A DNA stretch of 64,000 nt, from NCBI RefSeq assembly GCF_000682695.1, contig NZ_AWFG01000018.1, forward strand, positions 1 to 64,000, in the 5' to 3' direction. The notes below the pieces were generated by a model, which saw only the letters and a list, made by a program, of their open reading frames with translations, ran no database searches and was not told the origin of the DNA. Both the position numbers and the translations under genes were made by a program. Numbering within the stretch: the first letter of the stretch is position 1; each line of letters begins with the position of its first letter. Positions 36,011 through 46,944 of the stretch are shown one piece after another. This DNA is from Hyphomonas chukchiensis. Lineage in GTDB: Bacteria; Pseudomonadota; Alphaproteobacteria; Caulobacterales; Hyphomonadaceae.

Positions 36011-36937
36011 TCAGGCGAGGCCGAAATGTATCGCGGTGAACCAGATCAGCGGCAGGGTGATCATGGCGAGTACGGTTTCCACAGCGATCAGGTTGGCCGA
36101 AAGCGGGCCGTCGCCGCCAAGCTGGCGGGCGAGGATATAGCCATTGGTGGCGGTCGGAACGCTGGCGCAGATGAGCATGATGGCGAGGGGCGTGCCGCTG
36201 AGGCCGATGGCGAGGCCTGCTGCGAGGGCTGCAGCCGGCAGGCCGAGGAGACGCACGAGGGCCCAGGTGAAGGTGCGCACGCCGGCCCGGCGCAAGGCAG
36301 CAAGGTCGACCCCCGCACCGGCGCTGAGCAGGCCGAGCGCGATGGTGCCCTGACCGAGGATGCGGAGCGTGTCATCGAGCACTTTCGGGCTCTGGAAATG
36401 CGTGGCGGCGACGATGCCGCCGATGACGCAGGCGATGATCAGCGGGTTGGTCATCAGGGCGCGGAAGGGGCGGGGCTTGGTGCCGGAGGCATGTTCCGCG
36501 TTGAGGATGAGGCCGTAGACAGAGAGTACGTTGGCCGTGGGGATCATCGCGGCGGCGGCGATGGTAACAAGCGCGAGACCTTCGTCACCGAACAGGATGG
36601 AGCCGAGCGAGAGCGCGACGAACGTGTTCCAGCGGACATTTGACTGGATGATCGAGCCGACAGCCGGGCGTTCCATGCCGGGCCACATTCGGGCGCCGAA
36701 ACCAATCGCAGCGAGGACGAGCTGGGCGATGATCAGCGCAGCAGCGAGCTTCCACGGCGCGGTGTCAAACGGGGCATTGCCGAGCGAGCGGATGATGAGC
36801 GCAGGGAAGAGCAGGATATAGGAGATCCGCTCGATGGCGCGCCACCCTTCGGGCGTGATCCAGTTCTTGGCTGCGATCAGTCGCCCAATGGCGACGATAA
36901 TGATGACCGGCAGGAGCGCGAAGATGAAGGATGTCAT
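36011..36937 (-). CDS. AEC-family (auxin efflux carrier-like) transporter
   Basis: 308 residues with about ten hydrophobic segments. PF03547-like pattern with [11 protein letters not shown] in the middle and [18 protein letters not shown] near the end. Exports or exchanges organic anions in characterised relatives; the substrate is unknown here. Start overlaps the ruvX stop by four bases. Confidence 0.8.
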   Translation of the reverse strand: MTSFIFALLPVIIIVAIGRLIAAKNWITPEGWRAIERISYILLFPALIIRSLGNAPFDTAPWKLAAALIIAQLVLAAIGFGARMWPGMERPAVGSIIQSNVRWNTFVALSLGSILFGDEGLALVTIAAAAMIPTANVLSVYGLILNAEHASGTKPRPFRALMTNPLIIACVIGGIVAATHFQSPKVLDDTLRILGQGTIALGLLSAGAGVDLAALRRAGVRTFTWALVRLLGLPAAALAAGLAIGLSGTPLAIMLICASVPTATNGYILARQLGGDGPLSANLIAVETVLAMITLPLIWFTAIHFGLA

Positions 36938-37392
36938 GGGCGGCGCTCCAGAAGGTCCAGGGTTGATTTGAGGATGATGGCGGCGGCCTGCGCGTCGATT
37001 CGGTCGTCGCGGCGCTTGCGGGAAACTTCCGCCTCCCACATGGCGTTTTCGGCTTCGGCGCTGGAGAGGCGTTCGTCCTGGAAGAAGATCGGCACGTCCC
37101 GCTTCTGCAGGATGTTCCAGGCGAGGGCACGGGTCGACTGGGCCCGGCGGCCCTCGCTGCCATCCATGTTGAGCGGCAGGCCGATGACAAGGGCGACGGC
37201 CTTGCGATCGTCGTAAATCTCGAAGAGACGGGTGATCATGGGCCCCAGCGCCTTGCCGCGATGGATGGTCTCGACCGGGCTTGCGAGCATGCGGATGCCG
37301 TCGGTTGCAGCGACGCCCATGGTCTTGGTGCCGGGATCGATGCCGAGGAGGACGCCGGTGCGCGGCAGGGAATCGATATCTGTAACGGCCAT
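36934..37392 (-). CDS. ruvX: YqgF/RuvX Holliday-junction resolvase-like protein
   Basis: 152 residues with an RNase H-like fold. [16 protein letters not shown] (about 17-32), [22 protein letters not shown] and the terminal [11 protein letters not shown] carry the acidic residues. Implicated in 16S pre-rRNA 5' maturation in E. coli. Divergent from gatC. Confidence 0.92.
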   Translation of the reverse strand: MAVTDIDSLPRTGVLLGIDPGTKTMGVAATDGIRMLASPVETIHRGKALGPMITRLFEIYDDRKAVALVIGLPLNMDGSEGRRAQSTRALAWNILQKRDVPIFFQDERLSSAEAENAMWEAEVSRKRRDDRIDAQAAAIILKSTLDLLERRP

Positions 37393-37475
37393 TGGCCGCT
37401 CACATAGCGCCTTGAAGCCTTGTTGCCTATCGCGTATTCGGGCGGGAACGAAGCCTAGCCACCGGAGCCCATAAA

Positions 37476-37763
37476 ATGAGCGTTACCAAGGAAGACGTCC
37501 GCAAGGTTGCCCGCCTGTCGCGCATTGCGGTGCCCGAAGAGCGCCTCGAAGAGATGGCTGGCGAGCTGAATGGCATCCTCGGCTGGATCGACCAGCTGAA
37601 CGAAGTGGATGTCGAGGGCGTGGAGCCGATGACGTCCGTTGTGGCGACCAGGCTGCCCATGCGCGATGACGTGGTGACCGATGGTGATATCCAGGACCAG
37701 GTTCTGGCCAATGCGCCGAGCAGCCAGGATGGCTTCTTCGTCGTGCCGAAGGCTGTCGAGTAG
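37476..37763 (+). CDS. gatC: Asp/Glu-tRNA amidotransferase subunit C
   Basis: 95 residues. It contains [20 protein letters not shown] and the [15 protein letters not shown] helix, and ends FFVVPKAVE. It stabilises GatA-GatB, which convert misacylated Glu-tRNAGln and Asp-tRNAAsn. gatA begins 4.5 kb downstream. Confidence 0.95.
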   Translation: MSVTKEDVRKVARLSRIAVPEERLEEMAGELNGILGWIDQLNEVDVEGVEPMTSVVATRLPMRDDVVTDGDIQDQVLANAPSSQDGFFVVPKAVE

Positions 37764-37876
37764 GCAGCCCGGCGCTGCGCCGCGAAACATAAGTCTGCGC
37801 CTGCCTTATTTAAGCACCTGATCACCCCCACCTGTGATGCAGGACCAATTTCCGGTCCGAACACAGGAACACGATC

Positions 37877-38005
37877 ATGGCCAAAGGTCAGAAGAAGACG
37901 AACAAGGAAGTCCGCAAGCCGAAAGCCGAGAAGGTGAAGACCAACGCGTCGAACCCTTCGGTAAAACCGGGCACCATCAAGGGCCTTGAGCACCTCAAGC
38001 GCTAG
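37877..38005 (+). CDS. Small basic protein (42 residues)
   Basis: MAKGQKKTNKEVRKPKAEKV and onward, ending KGLEHLKR. Lys-rich and probably disordered. GGAAC precedes the ATG. It resembles short, conserved alphaproteobacterial proteins of unknown role that begin MAKGQ. A nucleic-acid-binding role is plausible from composition only. Confidence 0.6.
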   Translation: MAKGQKKTNKEVRKPKAEKVKTNASNPSVKPGTIKGLEHLKR

Positions 38006-38081
38006 ACCCCTCAACTTTGTCACGTGCATTGCGCCGCGAGTCCTGATGGGATTGGCGGCGCAAACGTATCGCAAGGGATGA

Positions 38082-38522
38082 ATGGACATGATGTTTCGAG
38101 CAGTATTCGCTGGCGCCGGGATCGCCGCGCTGGCCGCCTGCAGCCCGGCACCGAAGGACACGCCGGCTGAACCCGTGGCCGCTGAGCCGGCCCCTGCCGT
38201 GCAGATGGAGGACGAGCCGCGCCTGCTGGCGATGATGCAGGGCACATGGCAGTCTCTGGAAGACCCTCTGAACGTTTTCACGATCAGCGGCGACAAGATG
38301 AGCAGCGTCTACAATGATGAGCCGCTGGGCGACGAGACGATTACGGTCGTGACCGATTGCACGGCGATGACGCCGGAAGCTGACGGCATGTCCTTCACGC
38401 TGAAAGCCGAGGGTGATGACGAACCGCGCTGTTTCGACATCATCGATGCCGGCGCTGACAGGCTCGACTATAGCTACAGTGCGCGCGGCAACACGCTCGC
38501 CCACAAGCGCATGACGCCCTGA
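38082..38522 (+). CDS. Lipoprotein of unknown function
   Basis: 146 residues. Signal MDMMFRAVFAGAGIAALAAC with lipobox AAC, a Pro/Ala/Glu linker, then a compact domain LLAMMQGTWQSLEDPLNVFT and onward with two cysteines (TDC, RCF). GTW with a small beta-sheet pattern recalls lipocalin-like folds; that is weak. Function unknown. Confidence 0.65.
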   Translation: MDMMFRAVFAGAGIAALAACSPAPKDTPAEPVAAEPAPAVQMEDEPRLLAMMQGTWQSLEDPLNVFTISGDKMSSVYNDEPLGDETITVVTDCTAMTPEADGMSFTLKAEGDDEPRCFDIIDAGADRLDYSYSARGNTLAHKRMTP

Positions 38523-38598
38523 GCCTTACCCGACGTCGTCGCTTGTTCAGGCCCCTACAGCGCCCGCATAGTCTCCCAAAATAACTAGGGAGGCCGCC

Positions 38599-39378
38599 AT
38601 GACGGTAATGACCATTGAGATGAAGGACCATGTTGCGCTGCTGACGCTGCGGCGGCCGCAGGTGATGAATGCGCTGAACTATGAACTCTACATGGCGCTG
38701 GAAGACGCCGTGCGGGACAGCGAGGCGCGGGTGATCGTGATCACCGGCGAGGGGCGCGGCTTCTGCACGGGTGACGATGTGAAGGAAATCCTGAGCCAGA
38801 AGGCGAAAGGCCCGGCCGAGATGAAGGCGCGCGGGCGCCGCACGGGTGGGCTGACCCCGGCGGCGGACGCCTTGCTCTATACGGACATTCCGGTGATTGC
38901 CGCGGTCAATGGTTTTGCGCTCGGCTGGGGCATGGAGCTGGCCCTGATGGCGGATATCCGCGTGGCATCGGAGACGGCGAAGTTCGGCGAGCTGTTCGTG
39001 CAGCGCGGGCTCTGTTGCGACGCGCCGGGTCTTGGCCGCTTGGCACAGGTGGTGGGGCGCGAACGGGCGGCGGAAATGCTGTTCACGGGCGATATCATTG
39101 ACGCGCAGACGGCCAAGGAGATCGGCCTTGTCTCGCGGGTCGTCGCGCCGGATGACCTGTTGCCGACGGCGATGGAGATAGCGCGCCGGATCGCCGCCAA
39201 CCCGCCGCGCGCCGTGCAGTCGATCAAGGCGGGCTTGCGCCGCACGCTGGACCCGGACTGGCGCGATGTGGGCAATTGGGCGATCAAGGAAATCCGGTCC
39301 CTGATGGAGACCGAAGATGCCGCCGAAAGTGCCGCCGCCTTCCTGGAGAAGCGAAAGCCCGTGTTTACAGGCAGATAG
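38599..39378 (+). CDS. Enoyl-CoA hydratase/isomerase-family protein
   Basis: 259 residues of the crotonase fold. It has the oxyanion-hole pair GEGRGFCTGDD (about 50-60) and NGFALGWGMELAL (about 101-113). The first catalytic Glu (MELAL) is present, but where the second normally stands the sequence is FGELFVQRG, so hydratase activity is not certain. Next to an acyl-CoA ligase gene, which suggests fatty-acid oxidation. Preceded by AGGGAGG. Confidence 0.85.
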   Translation: MTVMTIEMKDHVALLTLRRPQVMNALNYELYMALEDAVRDSEARVIVITGEGRGFCTGDDVKEILSQKAKGPAEMKARGRRTGGLTPAADALLYTDIPVIAAVNGFALGWGMELALMADIRVASETAKFGELFVQRGLCCDAPGLGRLAQVVGRERAAEMLFTGDIIDAQTAKEIGLVSRVVAPDDLLPTAMEIARRIAANPPRAVQSIKAGLRRTLDPDWRDVGNWAIKEIRSLMETEDAAESAAAFLEKRKPVFTGR

Positions 39379-39477
39379 TGCGCCGATCGGTGAAATTTCA
39401 TCGATCGGGTTCAGCATGTTTCAAAAGCAATGTGTCAGGTTGGGACGATCCCGATTTGCCACGGGGCTGGAGAATAC

Positions 39478-41217
39478 ATGTCTGCCGCTTTGCCAATCAG
39501 TGCCGTTCCGTATCAGGACCAGCCGGTCCCGACATTCTACAACCGGGAAGCGGCCACCTTCCAGACAGAGCTGGGCAACTATGTGCCCCGCCGCATCGAA
39601 GCGCTCATGGAGGCGGCGGCCCGCGACCATGCGCGTGAACCTTTCCTTTCCACCGCCCTGCCGAACGGCGCCAGCGCGACACTGAGCTTTGCCGATGTCG
39701 AGACGCATTCAGCAAACCTTGCGCGCTACCTGCGCGATGAGCTGCGCCTCTCGAAGGGCGATGTCGTGGCGATCCAGTCGCCAAACTGCATCTCCTACGT
39801 GGTGGCCATGCTGGGCGTTCTGCGCGCCGGCCTGGTGTTGACCAATGTGAACCCGCTCTACACGGCGCATGAGACGCGCCGCCAGTTGCGCGATGCGCAG
39901 GCCTGCGTCCTGATCACGTCGAGCCTGTTTCCCGAAATGACGGAAGAGGCGCTGACCGGCACACGCATTCATACCGTCGTGTCGTTGTCGCTGACAGATT
40001 TTTTCGCGCCGGCCAAAAAGGCCGTGATGGATTTCATGCTTCAGCATGTGAAGAAAATGGGCCGGCCCCTGATCGTGGATCATGTGCCTATGGCTGAAGC
40101 GCTGAAGCTTGGTGCCGCGCATGCGACGCCCGTGTCTGACTATGCGGACGACCGCGAAGCCGATGAGGACGCGATCTACCAGTATTCCGGTGGCACGACG
40201 GGCATTTCCAAAGGCGTGCGACTGACCGAAGCTGGCCTCGTGACCAATGTCGACCAGTTCGCCAGCCTGTCGCCTCACATGATCGACAAGCCGGGCCAGA
40301 CCATGTTGCTGGTCCTGCCGGTCTACCATGTGTTCGGCCTGTTTGCGTCCGTCATCGCGCTGCGTAATGCGGCCCATCTGGTGCTGGTGCCGAGCCCGAA
40401 GCCGCTGTCGAACCTGAAGGCGGCGTTCAGGAAATTCCGGCCGGATGTGTTCCCGGGTGTCAGCACGCTGTTTGCCAAGCTGATGGAAGAGAAATGGTTC
40501 TACGAGAACCCGCCCCGCCTGACGCTGACGATTTCGGGCGCCATGGCGCTGAGCCCGCAAGTGCGCAAGGAATGGACCGGCCTCACCGGTTCCAGCGTCA
40601 TTGAAGGCTATGGCATGACCGAGGCGACGACGCTGATCAGCGTGAACCCGCCGGACGCGCGCACCAAGGTCGGCTCGGCCGGCCTGCCGCTGCCCGGCAC
40701 GGGCGTCGCGATCCTGCGCGAGGATGGCGGCTTTGCCAAAGCCGGCGAAGTCGGCGAGATTGCCGTGGCAGGGCCGCAGGTCATGGCGGGCTATCTCGGC
40801 CGGTCGGAGACGACGGCAGCGGCCTATCAGTCCGGCATGCTGAAGACCGGCGATGTCGGCTATCTCGACGACGAGGGCTACCTGTTCATCGTTGATCGGA
40901 GCAAGGACATGCTGCTGGTCGGCGGGTTCAACGTGTTCCCGAGTGAAGTCGACGCGGTTCTGGCCGAGCATAAGGGTATTGCCGAGGCTGCGGTTGCAGG
41001 TGTGACGGATGGCGATACAGGCGATGTCATGCATGCCTTCGTGGTGCGCCGTCACCCGGAACTGACCGAGAAGGACGTGCTGGCGCACTGCGCGCGGCAA
41101 CTGACGGCCTACAAGCGGCCCCGCAAGGTGCATTTTGTCGATGAGCTACCGAAGTCGCCGATTGGCAAGGTCTTGCGCCGCGAACTGCGCGCGCTGGTGA
41201 ATTCCGGCCAGGTCTAG
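39478..41217 (+). CDS. fadD: Long-chain acyl-CoA ligase (FadD-like)
   Basis: 579 residues from the ATG at 39478 (GGAG at 39470). ANL-superfamily motifs: YQYSGGTTGISKGVRLT (about 239-255), GYGMTEATT, TGDVGYLDDEGYLFIVDRSKDM and the C-terminal KSPIGKVLRR lysine region. Activates fatty acids to acyl-CoA for the hydratase-like enzyme upstream. Confidence 0.9.
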   Translation: MSAALPISAVPYQDQPVPTFYNREAATFQTELGNYVPRRIEALMEAAARDHAREPFLSTALPNGASATLSFADVETHSANLARYLRDELRLSKGDVVAIQSPNCISYVVAMLGVLRAGLVLTNVNPLYTAHETRRQLRDAQACVLITSSLFPEMTEEALTGTRIHTVVSLSLTDFFAPAKKAVMDFMLQHVKKMGRPLIVDHVPMAEALKLGAAHATPVSDYADDREADEDAIYQYSGGTTGISKGVRLTEAGLVTNVDQFASLSPHMIDKPGQTMLLVLPVYHVFGLFASVIALRNAAHLVLVPSPKPLSNLKAAFRKFRPDVFPGVSTLFAKLMEEKWFYENPPRLTLTISGAMALSPQVRKEWTGLTGSSVIEGYGMTEATTLISVNPPDARTKVGSAGLPLPGTGVAILREDGGFAKAGEVGEIAVAGPQVMAGYLGRSETTAAAYQSGMLKTGDVGYLDDEGYLFIVDRSKDMLLVGGFNVFPSEVDAVLAEHKGIAEAAVAGVTDGDTGDVMHAFVVRRHPELTEKDVLAHCARQLTAYKRPRKVHFVDELPKSPIGKVLRRELRALVNSGQV

Positions 41218-41220
41218 GCC

Positions 41221-41604
41221 TCAGATAATCTCTTCGGCGAATTCCTCGTAGTCGATGAGGATTTCATCGCCGGGCTGCAGGGCCCGGCGGGCCGTGAGCG
41301 TGACAGTGTGCGCCTCGCCGTCAACGACGAAATCGGCATTGGCCTCGGGGCTGTGATTGCACATCGAGATTTCACCGAAAGCGACGGCGGCGCGCATCGT
41401 GCCGTCGTCTGTCTCGTCTACATAGAATACGTAATGGTGCAGCAGCGTGGAGCGCACGGTGGCCGTGTCTTCATGCGAAAGCACCAGCAGCGGGTAGACC
41501 GCAATGGTCTGGCCGGCTGAAATGGGCGCGGCCGCGAACAGGCCGCGGCCGTGGAAGGGGGAGGTCTTTACCTCGACGAACGAGGCCTGTGCTGGATAGG
41601 GCAT
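41221..41604 (-). CDS. SET-domain protein
   Basis: 127 residues. Minimal SET core: HGRGLFAAAPISAGQ near the N-terminus, EISMCNHSPEAN and GDEILIDYEEF at the end, giving SAM-binding and lysine-channel motifs. Such compact bacterial SET proteins may methylate ribosomal or nucleoid proteins; the target is unknown. An upstream in-frame start would add residues without homology. Confidence 0.75.
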   Translation of the reverse strand: MPYPAQASFVEVKTSPFHGRGLFAAAPISAGQTIAVYPLLVLSHEDTATVRSTLLHHYVFYVDETDDGTMRAAVAFGEISMCNHSPEANADFVVDGEAHTVTLTARRALQPGDEILIDYEEFAEEII

Positions 41605-41636
41605 GGGCACCTGTCTAGCACAGGCCATGTGCGACG

Positions 41637-42071
41637 CTATTGGGATTCTTCGGTTTCTGCGGGGGCCTCGGCTTTTGCATCCCACTTGTACATCGCCTTG
41701 ATGGTGCAGCGCTGGACGCCAAAGCCTGTATCGCTATGCCCGGAGATGGAATCTGAGGTGATGATATGGTCGCCCTTGCCGAGACAGCCGGTTGTGGAAT
41801 CCACGGCCAGGCGCTGGGCCTGGTCCAGGTTGAAGCAGCCGCCAAAGGTTTCGATAAGGTAGTCGTCGCGGCCCTTGGAGAGGACGACCGTGTCATCCGT
41901 GGCATCGTGGAAACCGTCGATGGTGGAGGCGAAGCAGACCTTGTTGACCTCTTCCCCGAGCCGCGCGTCGCCCGCGAACTGGGCGACGCCCTTGGCATTG
42001 GGTTGCGTCGGCGTGTGACTGGTGCAGGCGGCGAGGAGGGCCGTTGAGAGGGTAAGGGCGATGAGGCGCAT
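41637..42071 (-). CDS. DUF6491-type lipoprotein
   Basis: 144 residues from MRLIALTLSTALLAAC (lipobox AAC). The core with VCFASTIDGFHDATDDTVVL and GGCFNLDQAQRLAVDST matches a lipoprotein family frequent in Caulobacterales. Cysteines may pair in the periplasm. Function unknown. Confidence 0.7.
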   Translation of the reverse strand: MRLIALTLSTALLAACTSHTPTQPNAKGVAQFAGDARLGEEVNKVCFASTIDGFHDATDDTVVLSKGRDDYLIETFGGCFNLDQAQRLAVDSTTGCLGKGDHIITSDSISGHSDTGFGVQRCTIKAMYKWDAKAEAPAETEESQ

Positions 42072-42244
42072 GATCTGGTCCTTTATCGGGTGTGCTGTCC
42101 GGTGAATAAGGGGGAATTCCGGGCAAATGTTCCGAAATCCATTGATGCGCCGGGCCGCCGAAACTGACAAGCGCGGTCACGGAGACTTGAACTTTCTCCC
42201 CAAGCCGTCATAGCAGGCGGGCAGATTTCTTCGCGGGATTATAC

Positions 42245-43717
42245 ATGACCGATTTGACCAAACTCACCCTCGCAGCAGCGCTTGATGGCCTGAAGGCCAA
42301 GCAGTTTTCGTCGCGCGAGATTACGCAGGACTTCGTGAGCGCCATCGAGGGCGCCCGGGTGCTGAACGCCTATGTCGTGGAAACGCCCGAGAAGGCGCTG
42401 GCTATGGCCGATGCGTCGGATGCGAAACTGGCCAAGGGTGAGGCCGGGCGTCTTGAAGGGGCGCCGCTGGGCATCAAGGACCTCTATTGCACCAAGGGCG
42501 TGCGAACGACGGCCTGCAGCGGCATACTCGGCGAATTCACACCGACCTATGAATCCACCGTCACGCAGAACCTGTGGGACGAAGGCGCCGTCATGCTGGG
42601 CAAGCTCAACATGGACGAGTTCGCCATGGGCTCGTCCAACGAGACCTCGCATTTCGGCAATGTGATCAACCCGTGGCGCCGTGCCGGCGACAATCAGGGC
42701 CTGACACCGGGCGGTTCGTCGGGCGGCTCCGCGGCGTCCGTGGCAGCGAACCTTTGCCTCGCGGCGACAGCTTCCGACACAGGCGGCTCGATCCGCCAGC
42801 CGGCCGCCTTCACGGGCACGGTTGGCATCAAGCCGACCTATGGCCGGGCAAGCCGTTATGGCATGGTGGCGTTCGCCTCCTCGCTCGACCAAGCCGGGCC
42901 GATTGCCAAGACCGTTGAAGACAGCGCCATCCTTCTGGAAGTGATGTGCAGCCACGACGCCAAGGATTCCACATCGCTGGACATCCCGACGCCGGACTGG
43001 CGCAGCGATGTGTCCAAGGGCGTCAAAGGCATGCGGATCGGCATTCCGAAGGAATACCGGATCGACGGCCTGTCGGACGAGATGAACGCGCTATGGGACC
43101 AGGGCATTGCCTGGCTGAAGGATGCCGGTGCCGAGATCGTCGAGATCAGCCTGCCGCACACGAAATACGCGCTGCCTGCCTATTACATCGTGGCACCCGC
43201 CGAGGCCTCCTCGAACCTCGCCCGTTACGATGGCATGCGCTATGGCGCGCGCATCGAAGGCAACAACCTGACGCAGACCTATGAAGGCACGCGGGCTGGC
43301 GGCTTCGGCGCGGAAGTGCAGCGCCGCCTGCTGATCGGCACCTATGTGCTCTCCAGCGGCTATTACGACGCCTATTACCTGCGCGCACAGAAGGTGCGGA
43401 CCAAGATCCTCAACGATTTCGTTTGCGCGTTCGAAGGCTGTGACGCGGTGCTGACGCCGACCTGCCCGAGCCCTGCCTTTGCCTTTGGCGAGAAGAGCGG
43501 CGACCCGGTGGAAATGTATCTCAACGACGTGTTCACGGTGACGGCAAACCTCGCCGGCCTGCCGGGCATCTCGGTACCGACGGGCCTGTCCAAAAGCGGC
43601 CTGCCGCTGGGCCTGCAAGTCATCGGGAAAGCGCTCGACGAGGCAGCATGCTTCCGCGTCGGCGGCGAACTGGAACGGGCTGCGGGCTTCGTCGCAAAGC
43701 CGGACAAGTGGTGGTGA
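42245..43717 (+). CDS. gatA: Asp/Glu-tRNA amidotransferase subunit A
   Basis: 490 residues, amidase-signature glutaminase. The Gly/Ser signature [15 protein letters not shown] (about 157-171) and [18 protein letters not shown] hold the Ser-cisSer-Lys triad. Feeds ammonia to GatB. Its stop overlaps the next start (TGATG). Confidence 0.97.
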   Translation: MTDLTKLTLAAALDGLKAKQFSSREITQDFVSAIEGARVLNAYVVETPEKALAMADASDAKLAKGEAGRLEGAPLGIKDLYCTKGVRTTACSGILGEFTPTYESTVTQNLWDEGAVMLGKLNMDEFAMGSSNETSHFGNVINPWRRAGDNQGLTPGGSSGGSAASVAANLCLAATASDTGGSIRQPAAFTGTVGIKPTYGRASRYGMVAFASSLDQAGPIAKTVEDSAILLEVMCSHDAKDSTSLDIPTPDWRSDVSKGVKGMRIGIPKEYRIDGLSDEMNALWDQGIAWLKDAGAEIVEISLPHTKYALPAYYIVAPAEASSNLARYDGMRYGARIEGNNLTQTYEGTRAGGFGAEVQRRLLIGTYVLSSGYYDAYYLRAQKVRTKILNDFVCAFEGCDAVLTPTCPSPAFAFGEKSGDPVEMYLNDVFTVTANLAGLPGISVPTGLSKSGLPLGLQVIGKALDEAACFRVGGELERAAGFVAKPDKWW

Positions 43718-44334
43718 TGACAATGAAAACGATCGTTTCCGTATTTACCGGCATGGGCCTCGCGACCATGCTCGCCGCCTGTGCGCCAGCAGAAGCGCCT
43801 GCTCCGGCTGCCGAGCCCGCAACGGACGTTGCAGCCCCGGTTGAGGCGGAAATGCCTCCCGAGCCGGAAGCGCCTGCCTACGCCATGCCGGCTGGCGGGC
43901 CCGGCCTCATCTTCACGGTCACACCCTGCTACGGCACGTGCCCGGCCTATTCGGTCAACCTGTTTGACGACGGCATCCTGCTGTTCCGGCGCAGCCATCG
44001 CGACACGCCGGATGTGGACGTGATCGTCAAGGAAGATGCGTTCGCAACGCCTGAAGGTTTCCGGGAACTGGTCGACCAGCTGCAATCGCAGGGCCTGTCC
44101 GAGCTGAACGGCAACTATACGAACACAATGACGGACGGCCGCTGCCGCACAGATGCGTCCTCGAAAATCCTCGAAGTACGCACGACCGAATTCACCAAAC
44201 GGGTCGAGTTCTACACCGGCTGTTCGGAATTCGCCGACGAGACCAAATTGCAGGGCCTGTTCAGCGTGGTCGAAGAGGCTGTCGGCGCCGAGGACCTGCT
44301 CGCACAGTCGGAATCACCTGCTGCGCCGGAATAA
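43717..44334 (+). CDS. DUF6438-type lipoprotein
   Basis: 205 residues. [22 protein letters not shown] with lipobox AAC, a Pro/Glu-rich linker to residue 60, then the motif PCYGTCPAYSVNLFDDG typical of DUF6438. Translationally coupled to gatA. Function unknown. Confidence 0.7.
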   Translation: MTMKTIVSVFTGMGLATMLAACAPAEAPAPAAEPATDVAAPVEAEMPPEPEAPAYAMPAGGPGLIFTVTPCYGTCPAYSVNLFDDGILLFRRSHRDTPDVDVIVKEDAFATPEGFRELVDQLQSQGLSELNGNYTNTMTDGRCRTDASSKILEVRTTEFTKRVEFYTGCSEFADETKLQGLFSVVEEAVGAEDLLAQSESPAAPE

Positions 44335-44405
44335 GGCGATCACATTTGCTTCACGATTGCTGCACGTTTCGTGGCAAATCCGTTTCGGAATGCTAGGTTA
44401 GACTC

Positions 44406-44879
44406 ATGAAACGTTTTCTCATTCTCTTCGCCATCATGCTCGTTGTCTCGGTCGGCCTGATGTGGGCCATGATGGCGCAGAACGGGTATGACCTGTTTGA
44501 CCCCAGAATGTCCGGCATGATGCTCGTGGCCGTTCTGGTGGCCATGTATGTGTCTTTCCGAATTTCGCGGATACTCGCCAAACGGGCCGAGCGCGCGGAA
44601 AGCGGCTCGCCGCTGAAGGGCGCGCAGAAGTCCAAACTGTCCGGCCTGTTCAATTCCAAGAGCGCGGCCCTTCAGGCACGGGAGGCTCGCGTGGCCGCCC
44701 GCCGCAAGCAGCTGATCGCCGAGGGCAAGCTGGAAGAAGAGGCGCCAGCCGAGCCTGAAGTGGCGCCGACACCAGCAGGTGAAAAGCCGACCCGCGTGCC
44801 TCAGTCTGCCTCCGTGGCCGACAAGATGGCGGCCCGCCGCGAGCGCTATCGCCGCGCGAAGGAAGAAGGCAAGATCTAG
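44406..44879 (+). CDS. Membrane protein of unknown function
   Basis: 157 residues. Two membrane helices (about 4-22 and 37-55) are followed by a long charged cytoplasmic-type tail rich in Lys, Arg and Glu with coiled-coil character (ALQAREARVAARRKQLIAEG). Ends convergent with the next gene, overlapping by four bases. No family recognised. Confidence 0.6.
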   Translation: MKRFLILFAIMLVVSVGLMWAMMAQNGYDLFDPRMSGMMLVAVLVAMYVSFRISRILAKRAERAESGSPLKGAQKSKLSGLFNSKSAALQAREARVAARRKQLIAEGKLEEEAPAEPEVAPTPAGEKPTRVPQSASVADKMAARRERYRRAKEEGKI

Positions 44880-45244
44880 CTGGCGGTCGCAGCCTGTAGT
44901 CGTGGTGGCGCCGGATGGGCGCTGGCCGCGGCCTCAACCCGCACTTTCGTGCCGCCCCCGGGGCCGTCATCCTCATCGTCCGCGCGCGACCTGTCAGTGA
45001 TGCGCGAGAGATAGATGCCGACGCCAACAAGGCCGCCGATGGGGCCGAATTGCAGCATCATGGCCGCGATGAACAGGATGGGCATGTCGAGCTTGAGGTT
45101 GCCAAACGCGGCGATCACCATGAACAGGCCGACCGCGCCGACCAGCAGGCCCACCGAAAAGCCCGCGATCAGGTGCTTCAGGAAGCCCCTCACAATCGGC
45201 CGTTCCTCTTCCCCGGACCCGTCCAGGATCATCTTGAACAACAT
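44876..45244 (-). CDS. Small membrane protein of unknown function
   Basis: 122 residues. Two hydrophobic segments (about 27-48 and 54-80) between a charged N-terminus and an acidic/basic tail (RADDEDDGPGGG). No family recognised. Confidence 0.55.
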   Translation of the reverse strand: MLFKMILDGSGEEERPIVRGFLKHLIAGFSVGLLVGAVGLFMVIAAFGNLKLDMPILFIAAMMLQFGPIGGLVGVGIYLSRITDRSRADDEDDGPGGGTKVRVEAAASAHPAPPRLQAATAS

Positions 45245-45401
45245 GCTTTCCCTCCCGATGCGCTATTACGCTTGGCCGCATTCTTGACCAGTCCGGCGCA
45301 AAAGGGAAGTCAGGCCCTAATGAGCAGCCTTCGCGGCTCGACAGGCCGGGCCGCTTGCCGCTAAAAGAACCCAGATTTTCAACTGGATCAGAAGGCAAGC
45401 C

Positions 45402-46913
45402 ATGTCAGCGCGCACACCCTACGTAATCAAAGGCGACACCGGCGACTGGGAAGTCGTCATGGGGCTGGAGATCCACGCGCAGGTGGCCTCGAATGCTAAG
45501 CTGTTTTCGGGCGCCTCGACGGAATTCGGCGCCGACCCGAACTGCAACGTCTCGCTGGTCGATGCGGCGATGCCGGGCATGCTGCCTGTGATCAACAGGA
45601 AATGCGTCGAGCAGGCCGTGCGCACGGGCCTTGGCCTCAAGGCCGAGATCAATCTCTACAGCCGGTTTGACCGCAAGAATTACTTCTACCCAGACCTGCC
45701 GCAGGGCTATCAGATCAGCCAGTTCGCGCACCCCATCGTCGGCGAAGGCGAGATCGATGTGGACGTCGAGCCCGCCCATGGCGGCGAGGCCTACAGCTTC
45801 CCGTGCCGTATCGAGCGCCTGCACCTGGAACAGGACGCCGGCAAGTCGATCCACGACATGGACCCGAACGCGACCTATGTGGACCTGAACCGGTCCGGCG
45901 TTGCGCTGATGGAAATCGTGTCGAAGCCTGACGTGCGCTCGCCGGCCGAAGCCGCCGCCTATGTGAAGAAAATACGCGCCATCGTGATCGCCCTCGGTAC
46001 GTGCGACGGTGACATGGACAAGGGCAATTTGCGCGCCGACGTGAACGTGTCGGTCTGCAAGCCCGGCCAGTACGAGAAATTCCGCGAGACGGGCGATTTC
46101 AGCCATCTCGGCACGCGCTGCGAGCTGAAGAACATGAACTCGTTCCGCTTCATCCAGCAGGCCATCGAATACGAGGCGCGCCGCCAGATCGAGATCATCG
46201 AAGGCGGCGGCACAGTGGATCAGGAAACGCGCCTGTTCGACGCGGTAAAGGGCGAGACGCGCTCCATGCGCTCCAAGGAAGACGCGCACGATTACCGCTA
46301 CTTCCCGGACCCGGACCTGTTGCCACTCGAAATCGAACAGGCCTGGATCGACGAGATCAAGGCAAGCCTGCCGGAACTGCCGGACCAGAAGCGTGCGCGC
46401 TTTGAGTCCGAATACGGCATTTCGCACTATGATGCGGGCGTGCTGATCGCGGACGCCGACAAGGCCGCCTATTTCGAGACCGTCGCCAAGGGCCGTGACG
46501 CGAAACTGGCCGCCAACTGGGTGACGCAGGAACTGTTCGGCTATCTCAACAAGGAAGGGCTCGAGCTGGGCGACAGCCCTGTTTCGGCCGAGGCACTGGG
46601 CGGCCTGATCGCGCTGATCAGCGACGACACGATCAGCGGCAAGATTGCCAAGGACGTGTTCGCGCGCATGATCGCGGGCGAGGGCGAAGCGGCGGCGATT
46701 GTCGAGAAACACGGCCTGAAACAGGTGACAGATACCGGCGCCATCGAGAAGGTGGTCGACGAGATCATCGCGGCCAACCCGGAACAGGTCGAGAAGGTCA
46801 AAGAGAAGCCTCAGACACTCGGCTGGTTCGTCGGACAGGTGATGAAGGCTTCAGGTGGCAAGGCCAACCCGAAAGCCGTCAACGACATCCTGAAGGCGAA
46901 GCTGGGGCTTTAG
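45402..46913 (+). CDS. gatB: Asp/Glu-tRNA amidotransferase subunit B
   Basis: 503 residues. GatB kinase-amidotransferase domain: [22 protein letters not shown] (about 10-31), [15 protein letters not shown] and [11 protein letters not shown]; the YqeY-like tail domain covers about 340-503. Completes the GatCAB set, with gatC and gatA farther upstream. Confidence 0.97.
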   Translation: MSARTPYVIKGDTGDWEVVMGLEIHAQVASNAKLFSGASTEFGADPNCNVSLVDAAMPGMLPVINRKCVEQAVRTGLGLKAEINLYSRFDRKNYFYPDLPQGYQISQFAHPIVGEGEIDVDVEPAHGGEAYSFPCRIERLHLEQDAGKSIHDMDPNATYVDLNRSGVALMEIVSKPDVRSPAEAAAYVKKIRAIVIALGTCDGDMDKGNLRADVNVSVCKPGQYEKFRETGDFSHLGTRCELKNMNSFRFIQQAIEYEARRQIEIIEGGGTVDQETRLFDAVKGETRSMRSKEDAHDYRYFPDPDLLPLEIEQAWIDEIKASLPELPDQKRARFESEYGISHYDAGVLIADADKAAYFETVAKGRDAKLAANWVTQELFGYLNKEGLELGDSPVSAEALGGLIALISDDTISGKIAKDVFARMIAGEGEAAAIVEKHGLKQVTDTGAIEKVVDEIIAANPEQVEKVKEKPQTLGWFVGQVMKASGGKANPKAVNDILKAKLGL

Positions 46914-46944
46914 TCGGGCAAGCCTCAAAAGGACGCGCGTGCAT

